This document shows, in pieces, positions 25,901 to 38,668 of a DNA stretch of 64,000 nt. Position 1 is the stretch's first letter. The number at the start of each line of letters is the position of its first letter. The stretch lies in the NCBI RefSeq assembly GCF_001625215.2, contig NC_030384.2:37482390-37546389 (forward strand), read 5' to 3'. The notes below the pieces were generated by a model, which was given only the letters and a program-made list of their open reading frames with translations, was not told the DNA's origin and searched no databases. Position numbers and translations under genes: made by a program. The DNA is from Daucus carota subsp. sativus (Eukaryota; Streptophyta; Magnoliopsida; Apiales; Apiaceae).

Positions 25901-28900
25901 ATAATTGATTAGAAATGTCTCTAATTTTCCCAGTAGCCATGACCATATATTTCCAACGATGATAAACAAAAAAAAAAAAGTTCTCTTTGCTTCAGCAATT
26001 GTTGCTCTATACATCAAGGAATATGCATATACTGAGGTAATAACATAAAAGGCCAAGCAATTAAGAAGGAACTTAAAACCGGAAATATTTGGTTTCCGAA
26101 TTAGATTATTATGACAACCAGAACAGCTCAAAATAAATTAGAATAGAAGAAGTTAAGATGAGGATACAATATCAGCTATACACAAAAAGTTCAAAATTCC
26201 AATTTTGGTTACTTAGATCAGGTGCAATTATGTGTTACCTTAGACTCGTATGCAGATATAGTATCACGTATCATTCCAGCAACTTCTTCGAGAGAATGTG
26301 CTGAAAATTTTCCCTCTCCTCTTTCTTCATTTTTATTTGCAGAAGAGCTAACATTCGTTTCACCAGAAACTTGGGAGGACTGAAAAAAAAAAGTATAACT
26401 ATAAAGACCACGATATTTTAAATATATCTATACTATACTAATAAAGCCAAAGCATTAAAAATTTTGGTCAATCAATCGGTATTTGGGCCTATATACGGGC
26501 TTCCTTATTTTAAAACTTATTTTAACGGGCCAACTCTATTTAATTATAACACCTTTAAATACTATAATTTAAACACATTTGTTGGGTTTATTTGTTTTTG
26601 AATATGTTTTGACAGGCCTAATTACTCAAAAATTACGGGCCTAACAAAACAATATTCCTGTTAACAAATTTCAAAGCTACAATTTTAATTATGTGTGTGT
26701 GTGTGTGTGTCTGTGTGTGGCATCTTTGAATCCAGGCGAGCAAACTATTGAAAATGTTACAACCAAAATAGAGCAGAGGACTAGAGGGAATATTTTACTA
26801 TATTAATTAACAAATAAAAAACACACACCCCGCTTCCAAAGTACCTCACCACCCTAGATCCTACCAAACCATGAAAGTAGACCAAGTGTAATAAATCCTT
26901 ACCCAAGCTCCACAACCCACCACTATGGCAAGGCATTTATCATTAAGTCAAAAAACAATTAAATGGGAGATACTAAACCACCCCTACCTTCTGAACATTA
27001 AAAAGAAAAAGAAAAAAAAACCCTGTGTGCCCTCTGAATAGGACTCATAAAAAACAATGAATATAGGGACCGCTGACAGTATTTCAAACAATCTTAAAAG
27101 ATGAAAAAAAATTAATGAAGACCTTAAAATGATATGACAGCTTAAACTGCACTTCGTTACCAATTAACTTGGAGCAAGACTATCTACTGTCAGAGGAATA
27201 TTAATAACACAATAGCAGATGCAGGAAATTACCTTTGCAAATTTTCCACTGGAGACTGATTGAGCTGTTTTCCAGAAGGCTGGAACATGAAGAATAAGAA
27301 CAGCAGTTAATCTACGGATATACTTCCCTCTATAAGCATCAACTTCTTCGCTGCTTAACATTAGTGGCTCTATATCTTCCAGAGTACTACCATAATCGTC
27401 ATCCAACTGGTGGTAGTCATTGAGAGGATGAAATGTCAAGAGTACTGATAGACTAGCTTTTATGTTATTACGCATACACACACGCACACATATAATATGT
27501 ATATATTATCATATAATATGTGTGTGTTAGTTACCGGATCATTCATAGCTTGCTGCAGCTGCCTCCACTTTGCCTCAGAAACAGCTTTTTCCCGTATCTC
27601 ATTTTGCAACTGTTCCATCATTGCTTCATGATCTAAGGTGCACTTTTCAATCAAACCTCTAATTCTTTGATTCTGTAAACCAGAGAATATAATATGAGCT
27701 TTATTGGCAAGCTAAGATGCACTTTTATCTAGCTGAATAATATTACAAAACTCAGATTTACAGGTTTAAATTTTTTTATTAATTGCAAGTATTTGGCATT
27801 ACTGTTTGCAGCAATGAGTAAAGTTCTACAACATACAGTATAAACTAAAATGATGCGAAACTATACAAGCAACTCCAAGGTGAAAGATATTCAATAAAGT
27901 AGATTACCTGTATATTCAAATAATGCCAAACAGGATCCAGTTCAGGTTCCAGCTCCAGTAAGAGTCTCACAGTGTTCTCAAGCTGCACCAAACCATTGGA
28001 TACATTTTAATTTCTCAATGATTATTCAGACTACTCCGCATATATTAATTTCGATATAACTAGTAACAGGTACCATACACCCACCATTGGATACATTTTA
28101 ATTTCTCAATGATTATTCAGACTACTCCGCATATATTAATTTCGATATAACTAGTAACAGGTACCATACACCCCCCTAAAAAACAAAAACAGGTGGAGTA
28201 ATCCATGTAACCACCAGAACAGAGTTGTGGAGATAATTTGCCCAGCTTTAGTTAAATAGACTTTGTAACTGAACACCATCAAGTCATTTGCAAGTTGTAG
28301 AACATATTTTTATCTACAACTTCATTTAGCATGAGTATAGTTCTGTATTCATTCAAAACCACTTTCATGCCTCAGTTGAAGGCGATATTTCAAGATAATG
28401 GTACAGCTGCTACTCAAAAGAAGAATTACTGAGAGGGATGCTGAAGAGCACTCGACATTCAAGCTGTATAGAATGGGAAAGAAGTGCTAGTGAAGGAGTC
28501 TGCCAATATCTACAGACAACGACTAACCAGACAGAATTTCCCACAAGTTCTAAATTATAAATTAAACAAAAATACAAGTTCAACACACAAAATTCTGATT
28601 TGTATCCAGAGATCTCTTCCACAGCTACGACATAGTATCTACCATCGAACACTCGAACATTGTCCATTTACATGCCCCACATTATGTAGACAAGAAAAAA
28701 AAATATTTTCCTATGTTTTGTAAACTTTTTTAGAGCATAATTTTAGATATAAAAAATCAATTCTATAAACATTCATTTTGCTCATTTTATATGTATTAAC
28801 ATCTCTGTTACCATCATAGAGCTATTAGACAAGCTATATGTAAAAATGGATACTTAGAGAGACTGTTAATTGATAAGAAGATTTGAAAAATGAAAATGAA

Positions 28901-31658
28901 CCATTTCCCAACATTATTCAGTCATCCCGTCAGAACTTAAACAGAACTTGCATGAAGTTGCACAACTGCTCATGTAACTCGTAATGACACTAAATAACTC
29001 ATTTCCCTTTCAATCCTAGCATGTTGTCTGTCCATCAGATAAGACATTCCATTGTTTACTGTAGCGAATAAGGAAAATGCATACACATCCTTCACAGAGA
29101 ATGCATATGCATCCTTCATTATCCCAGTGTAGGGTGCCGTGGTAAATATATAACTTTGTACAAAGATGTATATGCACAAACACGTAGCTAATATTTTACA
29201 ATGACCATACTTTTGTTAGGTCAATGTGTGGATCTTCCATAGACTTGTAAAGCATGCCTTTGAACTCCTGCATTACTTTTTCAACCTCTTCAAGGACACG
29301 TTTAAGTATTCCCACCTGAAATTAAAAATAATAATAATAATAATAAATCACAACGGCACAACAAGAAAGGTGCACATCATATTGTGATACATTTAAGCAG
29401 ATCTTAAAAATTCTCCAGACACGATATAATAAATGAATAGAATTATTTTTACAAGAAATAGGAAAAAATATTTGCTTAAATATTAGACACAAGGAAATTA
29501 GATTTCAAATTATAAGGTGTTCAGGACATTAATTTTACTAAATTGGCATTAGAGGTGTGCCATGATCTAAAAACGGATTATATCTCTATTTTCCAGCTGT
29601 ACTCGGAATTGATTTCAAATGACCTATTGGACTTAATTTCCTCTACCCACAATAGCAGTACAGTCCCAGTTATAAATGGCACTTTCACCTGTATTATGAG
29701 AATTGTTAAAGGTCGAATTGAAGTCCAATTTTGGTCAGGTATCTGTAACGATGTTATGGAAAACTTTGATTTCCCACCAGATATAGACAACATCCTGAAT
29801 ATGTAGTAAAAAAGAAAGGAGGGGGCCTCCATAACTAACTTCATTAAAACAAGACCCTAAGTGTAGTCCATCACCCAGCCTGGCCCCACATATTGTATTA
29901 TAATTCTAATCAAAACAAATAGACGATACGCACTAGACTGAAAGGTATTAGGCTCCGTGTAAGGTATTGTAACTGCTGATCTAAAGCAACTTCTACTACA
30001 TGAAGATATTACAACTATATATGAAACCAGGAATTAAATAAATACCATACCTATGACCACTTCTTAACTCAGCCAACAAAATATATTATCAATGATAATT
30101 TCAGAGAAGGGTACATTACGTATTCAAGATAGGCATTCACATTTCTGATGAACTGCATAATACTAAAAAGTTTAAAATCTACAAACTTACTAATGACAAG
30201 TTCAAACATGAATATGAGCAGTGTTATCGAAAGCATTAAGCGCACCGAGGCGCCAAACTCTCTGGAGCCTAGGCGCAAAGCGCAAAAGCGAGGCGCGCGC
30301 TTCTTTGAAGCTAGGCGCATGTTTTACAATTTTTTTTATTTATTATTTAGGATATATGTATATAGGTTTATAACATAATTTATACTTCATAATATATTAA
30401 ATCACACTTTAAGCCAAAAATAATTTAATTTATCCTTTATAATATATTAAATAATACTTTTAGAGGGAAAAACAATCCTAAACTTAAATATTAAAATTCA
30501 AAATTTATGTTTCATAGGCAGAATTCCAGGCTTCCAACCAACCACTCATTGCTTTCATCAACATCAAGGAGTGATATAGGGTCAATTTTATCTCTTAATT
30601 CAAAGCGTCTTCTAAATTTTTTTTTTTTGTTATGAGTTGGTACTTTTGGGCCTTAAAAGTGACCTGAAATTCTTTTTTTGTTATGGGTTAGTACTTTTGG
30701 GCCTTAAAAGTGGCCCAATAACATTAAATATCTTATTATGCGCTTAGCTTCGCTAAAGCGTGCTTTTCTACCGCTTTGTGCCTAAGCGCGCTTTGTGCTT
30801 CAAGGCTAAAAGCATGCGCTTCATTGAAGTTGCTTCGCCTCGACATATATGAGGCGCTAAGGGTGCGCTTTGCTTCGCTTTGCGCCTAGGCGCGCTTTTC
30901 ACAACACTGAATATGAGTCAACACAGTTTAGGAAGTCAGAGTCGGAATATTAAATATTAATGAGGAAATATCCAACTTATATATAAACTGAGTATCTAAT
31001 TATAAGATAACAATAAAGGATGTTTGACTTCTAGTTCAAATCAATTAAGAGCATAAAATAGACTCCACGAAAGATTAAAAATATAGCTTAAAGAGGTAAG
31101 AAAGAGAACATTAAGAATGATGACATGTGCAGTCATAAAGAGACAAACCACAGAAAAAGGATGTTCAATAAATATGATAGCCATATGTAAATATGTAAAT
31201 GTATAACTATAAAGTATAATGTAAGAAAATACAGATATGTACATGCATAGGCAGCACAATCGACTTCGCTTTCCTGTATTCTCTAACAGCCAAATCATAT
31301 TCTCCCTTACTAATGCTATTACGAATGGTACTGGGCAAATTGAAAAGTGTCCTGAACCTCTGAAGCATTCCTTGGACAGATCGTATTTTCTCAGTTTGGG
31401 CCTGCAAACATATTGAAAGGGAATGAATCAATCTAAACCCGATTAGTTATGCTGACAAAAAAATTAAGCCATCAAACATTTTAAATTTCAAATAAAACAC
31501 CTGACGCTCAAACAATGGTTCAAAAGCACGATTAGCCACTGAACTAACTCCTTGGATGCAATCATACAAATGAGTTGTTCCCGAGCCTTCTGGGTCTTCT
31601 TCTATGCGTGACAATTTTGTCTCAATATCTGAAACATAATTAATAACTTATAAGCTGC

Positions 31659-31704
<46 letters not shown>

Positions 31705-34700
31705 CTGAGAAATGTCAGCATTAAACGTTTTCTAGGAGATATATAATATACACGAGCTGCATAATAATGCCAAAAAAACCCGCTACAAAGGCTCGAAATT
31801 ACAAATAATCATAACAAGAGGGAAAAATCTCAATTGCGGCACAAGTACAACTTTACCATCAATTGTAGTTTTGCAAGAGACAAAGCAATCAAAATTTTCT
31901 TTAACTAGCTTTTTCCTTTGTGAAGTCCTTCCTTCAAAATCAGTTTTCAGAGCAATTGCCCCAGCCTCAAGATCGTCTGCACTTGTTTCTTGGTGAACTC
32001 GCGACAAAAACAATTTTGCATCAAACTTCTCAGAAAAATACATTAATTTCTCTGCAAATATGAAAAGCATTAACATCAGCATATTGAACATCAAAATTAC
32101 ACATTGACATGTAAAGATAGATTAAGAACAATTGGAGAGCAGAAGCAAATTACAAATATCAAAAGGAACTTCAGGTAAAATATATTCAAGCTTGATAATG
32201 CAAGTGACTTCATGCAGGACAAAGTCCTACACAAGAAATTGTAGAAGAGAATATAAAGATAAAATCATAAAACTATGGGATTCACCCTTAGAACCACTAA
32301 TCCTTAGCTGTAATGTTCCACAACTGCTGAAGGGAGACGGGTTATGGATCATCCATTGCGAGAAAGTAGTTCCAAAATTCAATAGTTCAACTGCAACACC
32401 TATCCAATATGGATATGGCATTGCTTATATATAGAAAAGCCCTGATAACCTAGTGGCCTAACATTTGAGCTTATTTCATACATAATAAAGGAATATTAAA
32501 ATCATAACTTAATGCTTAATCTTCACTAGACCCCATACTTTAAAGAATTAAATACATTGATTTTCTCTACAAAGAGATACTTAAACGATCTAATAATGAA
32601 CATTAAACTTCTTAACTTCAATTGTATTCCCCTTTATAAGTTAAAGACAGATACCTAGCAGTATCGAGGGCATTACATCATCCACTTAGCACAACAATCT
32701 TAAATAATATACAAAAACCATAGATGTCATTTACGCTTGAGTTTTTTATTAGCTTCAAAGCCAATAGTCTTGATGTAAACCGTTATGTTTTTCATTACAT
32801 TTCATAGTCTAATATTAATAGTCAGAAATAGTTCAACACTTATTGAGTTATTTCTGAGTTATGAACCATTTAATACAAGGATAAGTACTTTATTGTCCTC
32901 TTTCCTAATGTCCTATATTCCTGCCTAATGACAAAATCTTATCGATGATTGCATAAAGATATTTTTAGAACTATATTCCTGCAAGAGATCTTGATCTATG
33001 GACTCATTATCTCTTATGTACAACATCTCAGGGCATGAGACCCTATAATTCTTAAAACGACAAAAATGACCTAGTACATTTACTATATCCTTTTACCAAG
33101 TACTACTTCCTAATCTTACTCGATGTATATTCTAGCATATAATTTCTTTGATGTCCAATTTATAAGCACCTTAGCTAATTGTTTTACAAGGAGAAGCACA
33201 AATATGGATGAGTTAAAAGAACTAGGAACTGTTTGGACCAAGTATATTAAGGGATAATATAACATTAATTGTAATATATAACTGTATTGTCTATATTATT
33301 GCATGTCTCAGTAATCCTCAGTGCCAAAACCCTTGCTCAACCCTTTGCTGCTACCAAGACCTTTAAAAATTGAACTTCTCTTTGCCAGGTAAAAATATGA
33401 TCATTGCAATTAAAATACAAATTCACCATCTACGAATCTATTTACACAACAGACTTTAGAGCGTCTACAACGGTTTTGGCTAAATTACATAAAATACTGA
33501 TTATGTAAAATTTGTCAAATCTATAAGACATTGTGCTCCAGAGATTGGCTATATTGATTGGTTATATTTTAAAAATGGTATGTTATTATTATTTCAAGTT
33601 GTTATTAATAGAATATATCATTTTAATATGGTAACAAAATGATGTGGAATCTTGCTACAGGTCTCTAGTGGTTGGCCAAATATAGCCAATGTGAAGTGAT
33701 TGGCGATATTTTTTGCTAAGGGTAATTGCCAATTGGAGTGCCCATTTTTTTACATATTCTCTATATTTTCTACTCATGGCATGCCACCTAGACTTTTTAC
33801 TAAGGGTTTTCTCGCTTTGAAGATTCTCTTACAGAGTTGTTTGTTGTTCAATCTCCCAAAAAAACATTGAGAAAGTAAAGATAAGGAAAAAATAACCCCA
33901 TTCTGAAAATTCATTAATAATAAACAAAGCTTTAAATACCTACAAAATATCTCAGTAGCACTTGTTGGACATAATATTTGGACTGCCCCAGGTTTGTACT
34001 TTGTACTTTGATATGGCTGACGCGCCAAAAAGACACTTATAAGTGCTTTAAACACTTGTCACTTTTACTTCCACCAGTACCACTCACCTCTTTTCATTAG
34101 ACGACAAGAAAAATCTCATGATTACAGGCCTAATTCATTAGGTACATCAGTTTGGGCAGTCCCCTTCCCTTCAAATATTTTTTTAAAAAAAACTTAAAAA
34201 TGTTGAAGATGCTATTAAATATTATTCTAGAGAAAAGAACAAACTAATAACAGGTCATGTACCCCAAATTTCATTACTAAATTGAGCAAATGTAAGTTAG
34301 CACTTTGAGAATTCTACATTTCTAGAGGAATCTATATACAAAGAAAAAAAAATTAATTAACAAAACATATTTCAGTTCAAAGCCAAAATGCATTATGTGT
34401 GGCATGAGGATTTTTGTAAGCAAGTAAAGTGAAGTCAAATAGGCAAAAGATAATTGTGCATTCTAGAAGTAAAACGTAGTTTAGTGACTTAAGGTACCGC
34501 GAAGTTCTTGATCTGGGTAGTCTTTCTCGGCTTTGGATGGAGAAAGGGCTTTCCGGTCGTAGACCAACCTTAGTGATTTGTTATCTATTAGCCTGTCAAT
34601 GACAACCACATTTATACAGTTATCATCCAATAATTTCATCAATACAAACAATATTAAGGACTAGACTAAAGTATTGAGTAAAAAGTATAAGTAATTGAGA

Positions 34701-36062
34701 CAACATTGTGTGCTTAGATTAATTCCACATCCCATATTTATCACAGTTGCTTAATAGTGGCCAAAGTCTAATCATTAGAGAATATTCAGGGCCCAGGGGT
34801 TGAAATTAAAAAAAATTAAAAATCAACTATTTAGCATCTGAAGATAACAGAATTGGAGATGTTTATACTCTGAAAACTTTTAATAAAAAAATTGGAAACT
34901 AGAAGCACAAAACACATGTTAATTGGATGGATCAACTATTGGTCTATGTGCCCAGCTGCAAAAAACAAATAAAATTAAAAACGGAGGTATGATCTATGAC
35001 AAGTAAAGATTGTGTGCAGTGAATATAACATCATAAGTTAGTTGGGAGCCTTGAAACCAAATTGGCAAACACAGTTTCTAATAACTGATGTGGACAAAGA
35101 AAGTAACAAATTAGATTAAAATATATGCTAAAACCATCAAGAAAATTGATAACTCTTAAAAATTTAGTGTCTAACGATTATCTGCGGAGGGGCTATATCC
35201 ATGTTATCAACCGGTTAATTAACCTCATTCTAGACCATAATGACCACGTAGACGAATATAAAAAGGCGAAATGACTGGTATGAAATTACAGTGATGAGGT
35301 ATTTACCCTAATCCAAGAGGATCTATACATTCAATACCGCGGGGAATAGATTGTAAATTTTGAAGCCCTTTTCTCAAATTAGCTGGTTTCTGATCAATCT
35401 GTACTATAGGAGCTGTTCTTGCCTCCCGCATATCACGGACCCTACGACCAAGCTGCCATGAACATAAATTCCAACGACAACATCACTCTACCTGGATGTA
35501 ACATCAGCACTAGCAGTACAAATAAAATAATACGCGTAATTATGCTCAAATGAACTGTGATTCAATTCAAATTAAGCTCAGCTCAATTCCTGAAAACTAA
35601 AATCGACCTAAATCGCTGAAATTAAGCTCGTCCTAAAAATCAATACACAAACAACACCACCACCAAAATCAAAATCAAACTAAACAAACACCACACACAT
35701 ACCTCCCCTTCATCGACACGCTTCCAGCAATCAGGCTCTCCACCGTCCCACTTATCATCATCCCTCCCGCCTTTGGGAGGCCTCACGGCTCGATCTCTTC
35801 CCAAATCCTCGTCGCCGGACGAGATACTCAACATCTCCACCTCCGAATCATCATCATAATCCTCCGACTGGCGCTGCTTCCGCGCGGAAGAAGACTGATT
35901 AGATTTCCGTGACTGCCTCGCCGGCGACGCCTTCGCCGGCTGCTGGACGTGATTCCGGACAGGCTTGCCGGAAGACGACGATTTCTGGTAATTGACATCG
36001 CGTTGAGATTGCTCTTGAAGAGCCATTTGCAATAGCTCGTCTTCGTCACTGTCGCTAGACAT
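19903..36062 (-). CDS. SEC5: Exocyst complex subunit SEC5 (EXOC2), 21 exons
   Basis: Coding exons on the - strand: 36062-35703, 35452-35307, 34592-34498, 32051-31857, 31628-31501, 31401-31243, 29315-29211, 27982-27908, 27672-27535, 27406-27233, 26379-26239, 25600-25477, 25403-25193, 24279-24164, 24086-23852, 22248-22155, 21404-21327, 21237-21181, 20957-20808, 20630-20466, 20103-19903. They total 3147 nt and 1048 aa, close to Arabidopsis SEC5A. The N-terminus is acidic and Ser-rich (MSSDSDEDELLQMALQEQ), followed by the conserved GGEPDCWKRVDE. The Sec5 core includes NFDCFVSCKTTID, EKIRSVQGMLQRFRTLFNLP and NGFCQLMLE; the tail is short and basic. SEC5 is one of eight exocyst subunits, which tether secretory vesicles to the plasma membrane. 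The ATG at 36062 is the natural start; the frame opens just before it without another ATG. Introns carry many repeats but no second gene. Confidence 0.95.
22952..23220. mobile_element. Stowaway-type MITE 4, in a SEC5 intron
   Basis: About 269 bp, with ends CTCCCTCTGTCCCAAC and GAGAGGGACGCACGGG, flanked by TA at 22950-22951 and 23221-23222. The right end is more diverged than the left. Confidence 0.72.
23244..23355 (-). ncRNA. Candidate imperfect hairpin in a SEC5 intron
   Basis: CTACATGAAGCTGAAAGG at 23244-23261 and ATTGCTTTG at 23262-23270 pair exactly with CAAAGCAAT (23323-23331) and CCTTTCAGCTTCATGTAG (23338-23355). A 6-nt bulge lies in the 3' arm and the loop is 52 nt. Size and shape fit a plant miRNA or young foldback precursor, but the arms do not match a miRNA family I know and expression is unknown. 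It starts 23 bp beyond a MITE. The strand given is that of the host SEC5 transcript. Confidence 0.3.
26428..26800. mobile_element. Possible Helitron fragment in a SEC5 intron
   Basis: TCTATACTATACTAATAAAG begins at 26428 directly after an A. It looks like the 5' end of plant nonautonomous Helitrons, which start with TC and insert between A and T. A convincing 3' hairpin plus CTRR end was not found, so the right limit is a guess. A GT dinucleotide run follows at about 26694-26720. Confidence 0.3.
27992..28174. repeat. 91-bp tandem duplication in a SEC5 intron
   Basis: The segment beginning ACCATTGGATACATTTTAAT at 27992 is repeated almost perfectly from 28083, a period of 91 bp. On the - strand it ends ten bases before the splice acceptor of the exon that starts at 27982, so the branch-site region is probably duplicated. 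Confidence 0.9.
30219..30909. mobile_element. hAT-type nonautonomous element in a SEC5 intron
   Basis: A 691-bp element with CAGTGTT at the left and AACACTG at the right. It is flanked by a perfect 8-bp target duplication AATATGAG (30211-30218 and 30910-30917), which is diagnostic of hAT transposition. Both ends carry dense GCGCCTAGGCGC-like subterminal repeats that can fold back on each other. It contains no transposase. It sits in the intron between the exons at 31401-31243 and 29315-29211. Confidence 0.88.
31663..31702. repeat. (AT)n microsatellite
   Basis: About twenty AT dinucleotides lie 35-74 bases upstream of a SEC5 splice acceptor (- strand intron 31629-31856). Confidence 0.95.
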
Positions 36063-37538
36063 TTTCAAGTTTTATTAATTTAACAATAGGTGCAGGTCAA
36101 GGTATGTGTGTGTATATGTATGTAGATGTTTGGGTTTTGGGTTTGGTTTTGTGTATTTGTAATTGGATCTGTGTAAGAAGAAGAATATTATTAATGAAGG
36201 AGAAAGAACGCAGAGAGAGAGAGAGAGATGGCACAGCTGTATAACTATGCTTTCTTTTCCGATTGAATCCACCTGTATAATTGTACCACAATTATACTAT
36301 ACCCGATGCCATTCAACTTCAGTGCAGGAAATTAATGTAGTAAAATGATACAAATAATTGATAAATTAATAGTATATTTTTTTTGAAGCAATATAAATTA
36401 ATAATTTTATTAAAACATTCTTTTTAATGACTTCAGTATAATATATATATTTTATATTTATCTTCTTTTTTTTAAGATATTTTACTTTTATCTTGAAAAA
36501 ATAAAAAATACATGTGTACACACTTTTAAAAATCGCCATCAAAACATTAAAATTTATCTATTAATGTCTCTTTTCGAACAGATCTCTCGATTTTTATCAC
36601 AACGATATATTTTTGTATGAAATCACATACATCAATCGCGAGTACCATTTCAAATGATAATTCAAATAATCTTACATCATCAATATTCCGACCTCATGGG
36701 AAAAAATATTAGTTTCACTTGAATATTTTGATAAGTTGATAAAGTTGTCAAATTATTTTTGATGAACCCTTTGATCTCGGGTCCAAATATATATTTTCTG
36801 AAAAACAACGTATATCATGATTGAACTTCGGTTCAAGTGATAATCGCTAATTCAAATAACGCATGACTTCGTATATTTCCGGCTTTATATGCCCTTTGCC
36901 ATCGAAATCTTCGACTGAATTCCGAATTATCATACCACTTGATTACATTATAGAAATAATATATTATATTTATTTGATACATTGTATTACAACACTGTTT
37001 TGTGCAATCGTCATTTATATGTATTATGTCTTTATTTAACATGTTATAAATGTTAACATATTAAATATTATTAGAATTATGATTATGATGTATCCCACAC
37101 AATCAAAATAAATGGCATTGATATGAGAATATTTAATGTATCAAAATTACTCAATAATATATAAAATAAATTAAATATACATAGTGACAAAAATATGATG
37201 TTCAGAACCTCTCCGCAGGCTGAAAATATATACATATAATATTACTCGTGACAAATAAAGATTACCGATATTCAATTCTGTCAAGATCAAGATACGACCA
37301 CTCATTTCTTTATCATTTATTATAACAAATTGAATACGTAAAATCTTCGCTATATCCACATTTTAGCATGTGAAAAATAGCCGTTCAAAATAATATATAT
37401 GAAAATTTACTTGATAACAACTATAAATAAATAAAGACACAAGGAATAAGGATACACAATTTATCACACCAACTATATTGGCACAACATAAATATAAAAA
37501 GATATATTATTAATCGCAAATTAAATTATATATATCGT
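36063..37538. other. Promoter side of SEC5 and AT-rich spacer
   Basis: The sequence just above 36062 is the SEC5 leader and promoter on the - strand; a GA run lies at about 36210-36230 (CT on the transcript strand). The rest is AT-rich with no supported gene. Confidence 0.45.
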
Positions 37539-37539
37539 A

Positions 37540-37790
37540 CTCCCTCCGTTTCAATTTACATGTCCGCCTTCAAAAAAATTTATTTTTTTCGAATTAGTTG
37601 TCTACTCCAGCTTTGAGTGCACAATCATATTTTCAAGGTCAATTCTACTTCACATATCTCTTATTAATATTTCCTAGACCAACCTCATTCCACATGTTAT
37701 GGTCATTTAATACAATAATTCTGTGAACATTCACTTTTCTTAAGCCGTGTGATTTTTTAAAAGTGAATATCTAATTTGAAACGGAGAGAA
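37540..37790. mobile_element. Stowaway-type MITE 5
   Basis: A 251-bp element with ends CTCCCTCCGTTTCAATTT and AATTTGAAACGGAGAGAA, flanked by TA at 37538-37539 and 37791-37792. Confidence 0.78.
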
Positions 37791-37970
37791 TACGTGTTAG
37801 CATGATATGTCACAAAGTTCATATTCAATGACATTTACCTAAAATCTATAGATTAACCTTTTTTAAAATAGCAAATATAAAATGAAAATAATATATACAT
37901 ACACATATAAGTAAAGCAAAGTACAAATATTTTAAATTTAATTTCATCCCAAATACTTGCATATATTTTT

Positions 37971-38528
37971 GGGTTTTATATCAAACTGACCATTCGTTTC
38001 GTCAAATTTTCTCACCTGACCCACCCATTTAATTTCGAACTAATTTAAGCCATTATAAACCAAATATATATCATTTTACCCACATCACTATTCATATTTC
38101 TTCACTTAATCATTTATCAAAAATCAACTGTTTGTTTTTTTCCCACAAAATCACTTCGAGTACTTTCATAATCGTCATTAGTATTTATCATAATAATTTG
38201 GGAATTTTTAAAACAACATAACTATGTAGTTTAAAAAATATAAAGTTATAAATATATAATTATATGATCACAATAGCTATGTTGTTTGAAAAATTCCCAA
38301 ATTATTTTGATAAATATTAGAAACAATTATGAAAATACTCGAAGTGGTTTTGTAGTAAAAAAAAAACGGTTGATTTTTAATAAATGATTAAGTTAAGAAA
38401 TATGAACAACGATGTGGGTAAAACGATATATATTTGGTTTATAATAATTTAAATGAGTCTGAAATTAAATGAGTGGGTCAAAGGGAGAAATTTTGACCAA
38501 ATGGACGGTGAGTTTGATATAAAACCCG
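37971..38528. mobile_element. Mutator-like foldback element upstream of the PPR gene
   Basis: A 558-bp element made almost entirely of two inverted arms of about 260 bp. It starts GGGTTTTATATCAAACTGAC and ends GAGTTTGATATAAAACCCG. Arm pairs are visible throughout, for example ATTTATCAAAAATCAAC with GTTGATTTTTAATAAAT. The 9-bp duplication TATATTTTT flanks it (37962-37970, 38529-38537), as expected for a MULE-type MITE. It ends 140 bp before the PPR start codon. Confidence 0.75.
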
Positions 38529-38668
38529 TATATTTTTATCCACATCTCTAAATCATTTTCAATTCAAGACATTTTAAAATAATCTATCCCTTCTTTTTCC
38601 CAAACACAAATCGAATAAATAGGTTCTGTAACTGAGTTTTTGTCGCTCAATAACGAAGTTGAGCATTC

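Noticed and set aside
30211..30917. CRISPR-like or satellite array, suggested by many GCGCCTAGGCGC copies
   Set aside because: Copies are clustered only near the two ends, inverted, irregularly spaced and bounded by an 8-bp duplication: hAT subterminal repeats.
33440..33760. Possible MITE in SEC5 intron 3, suggested by repeated TTGGCTATA and TATAGCCAA phrases
   Set aside because: Short complementary phrases exist, but I could not define ends or a target duplication.
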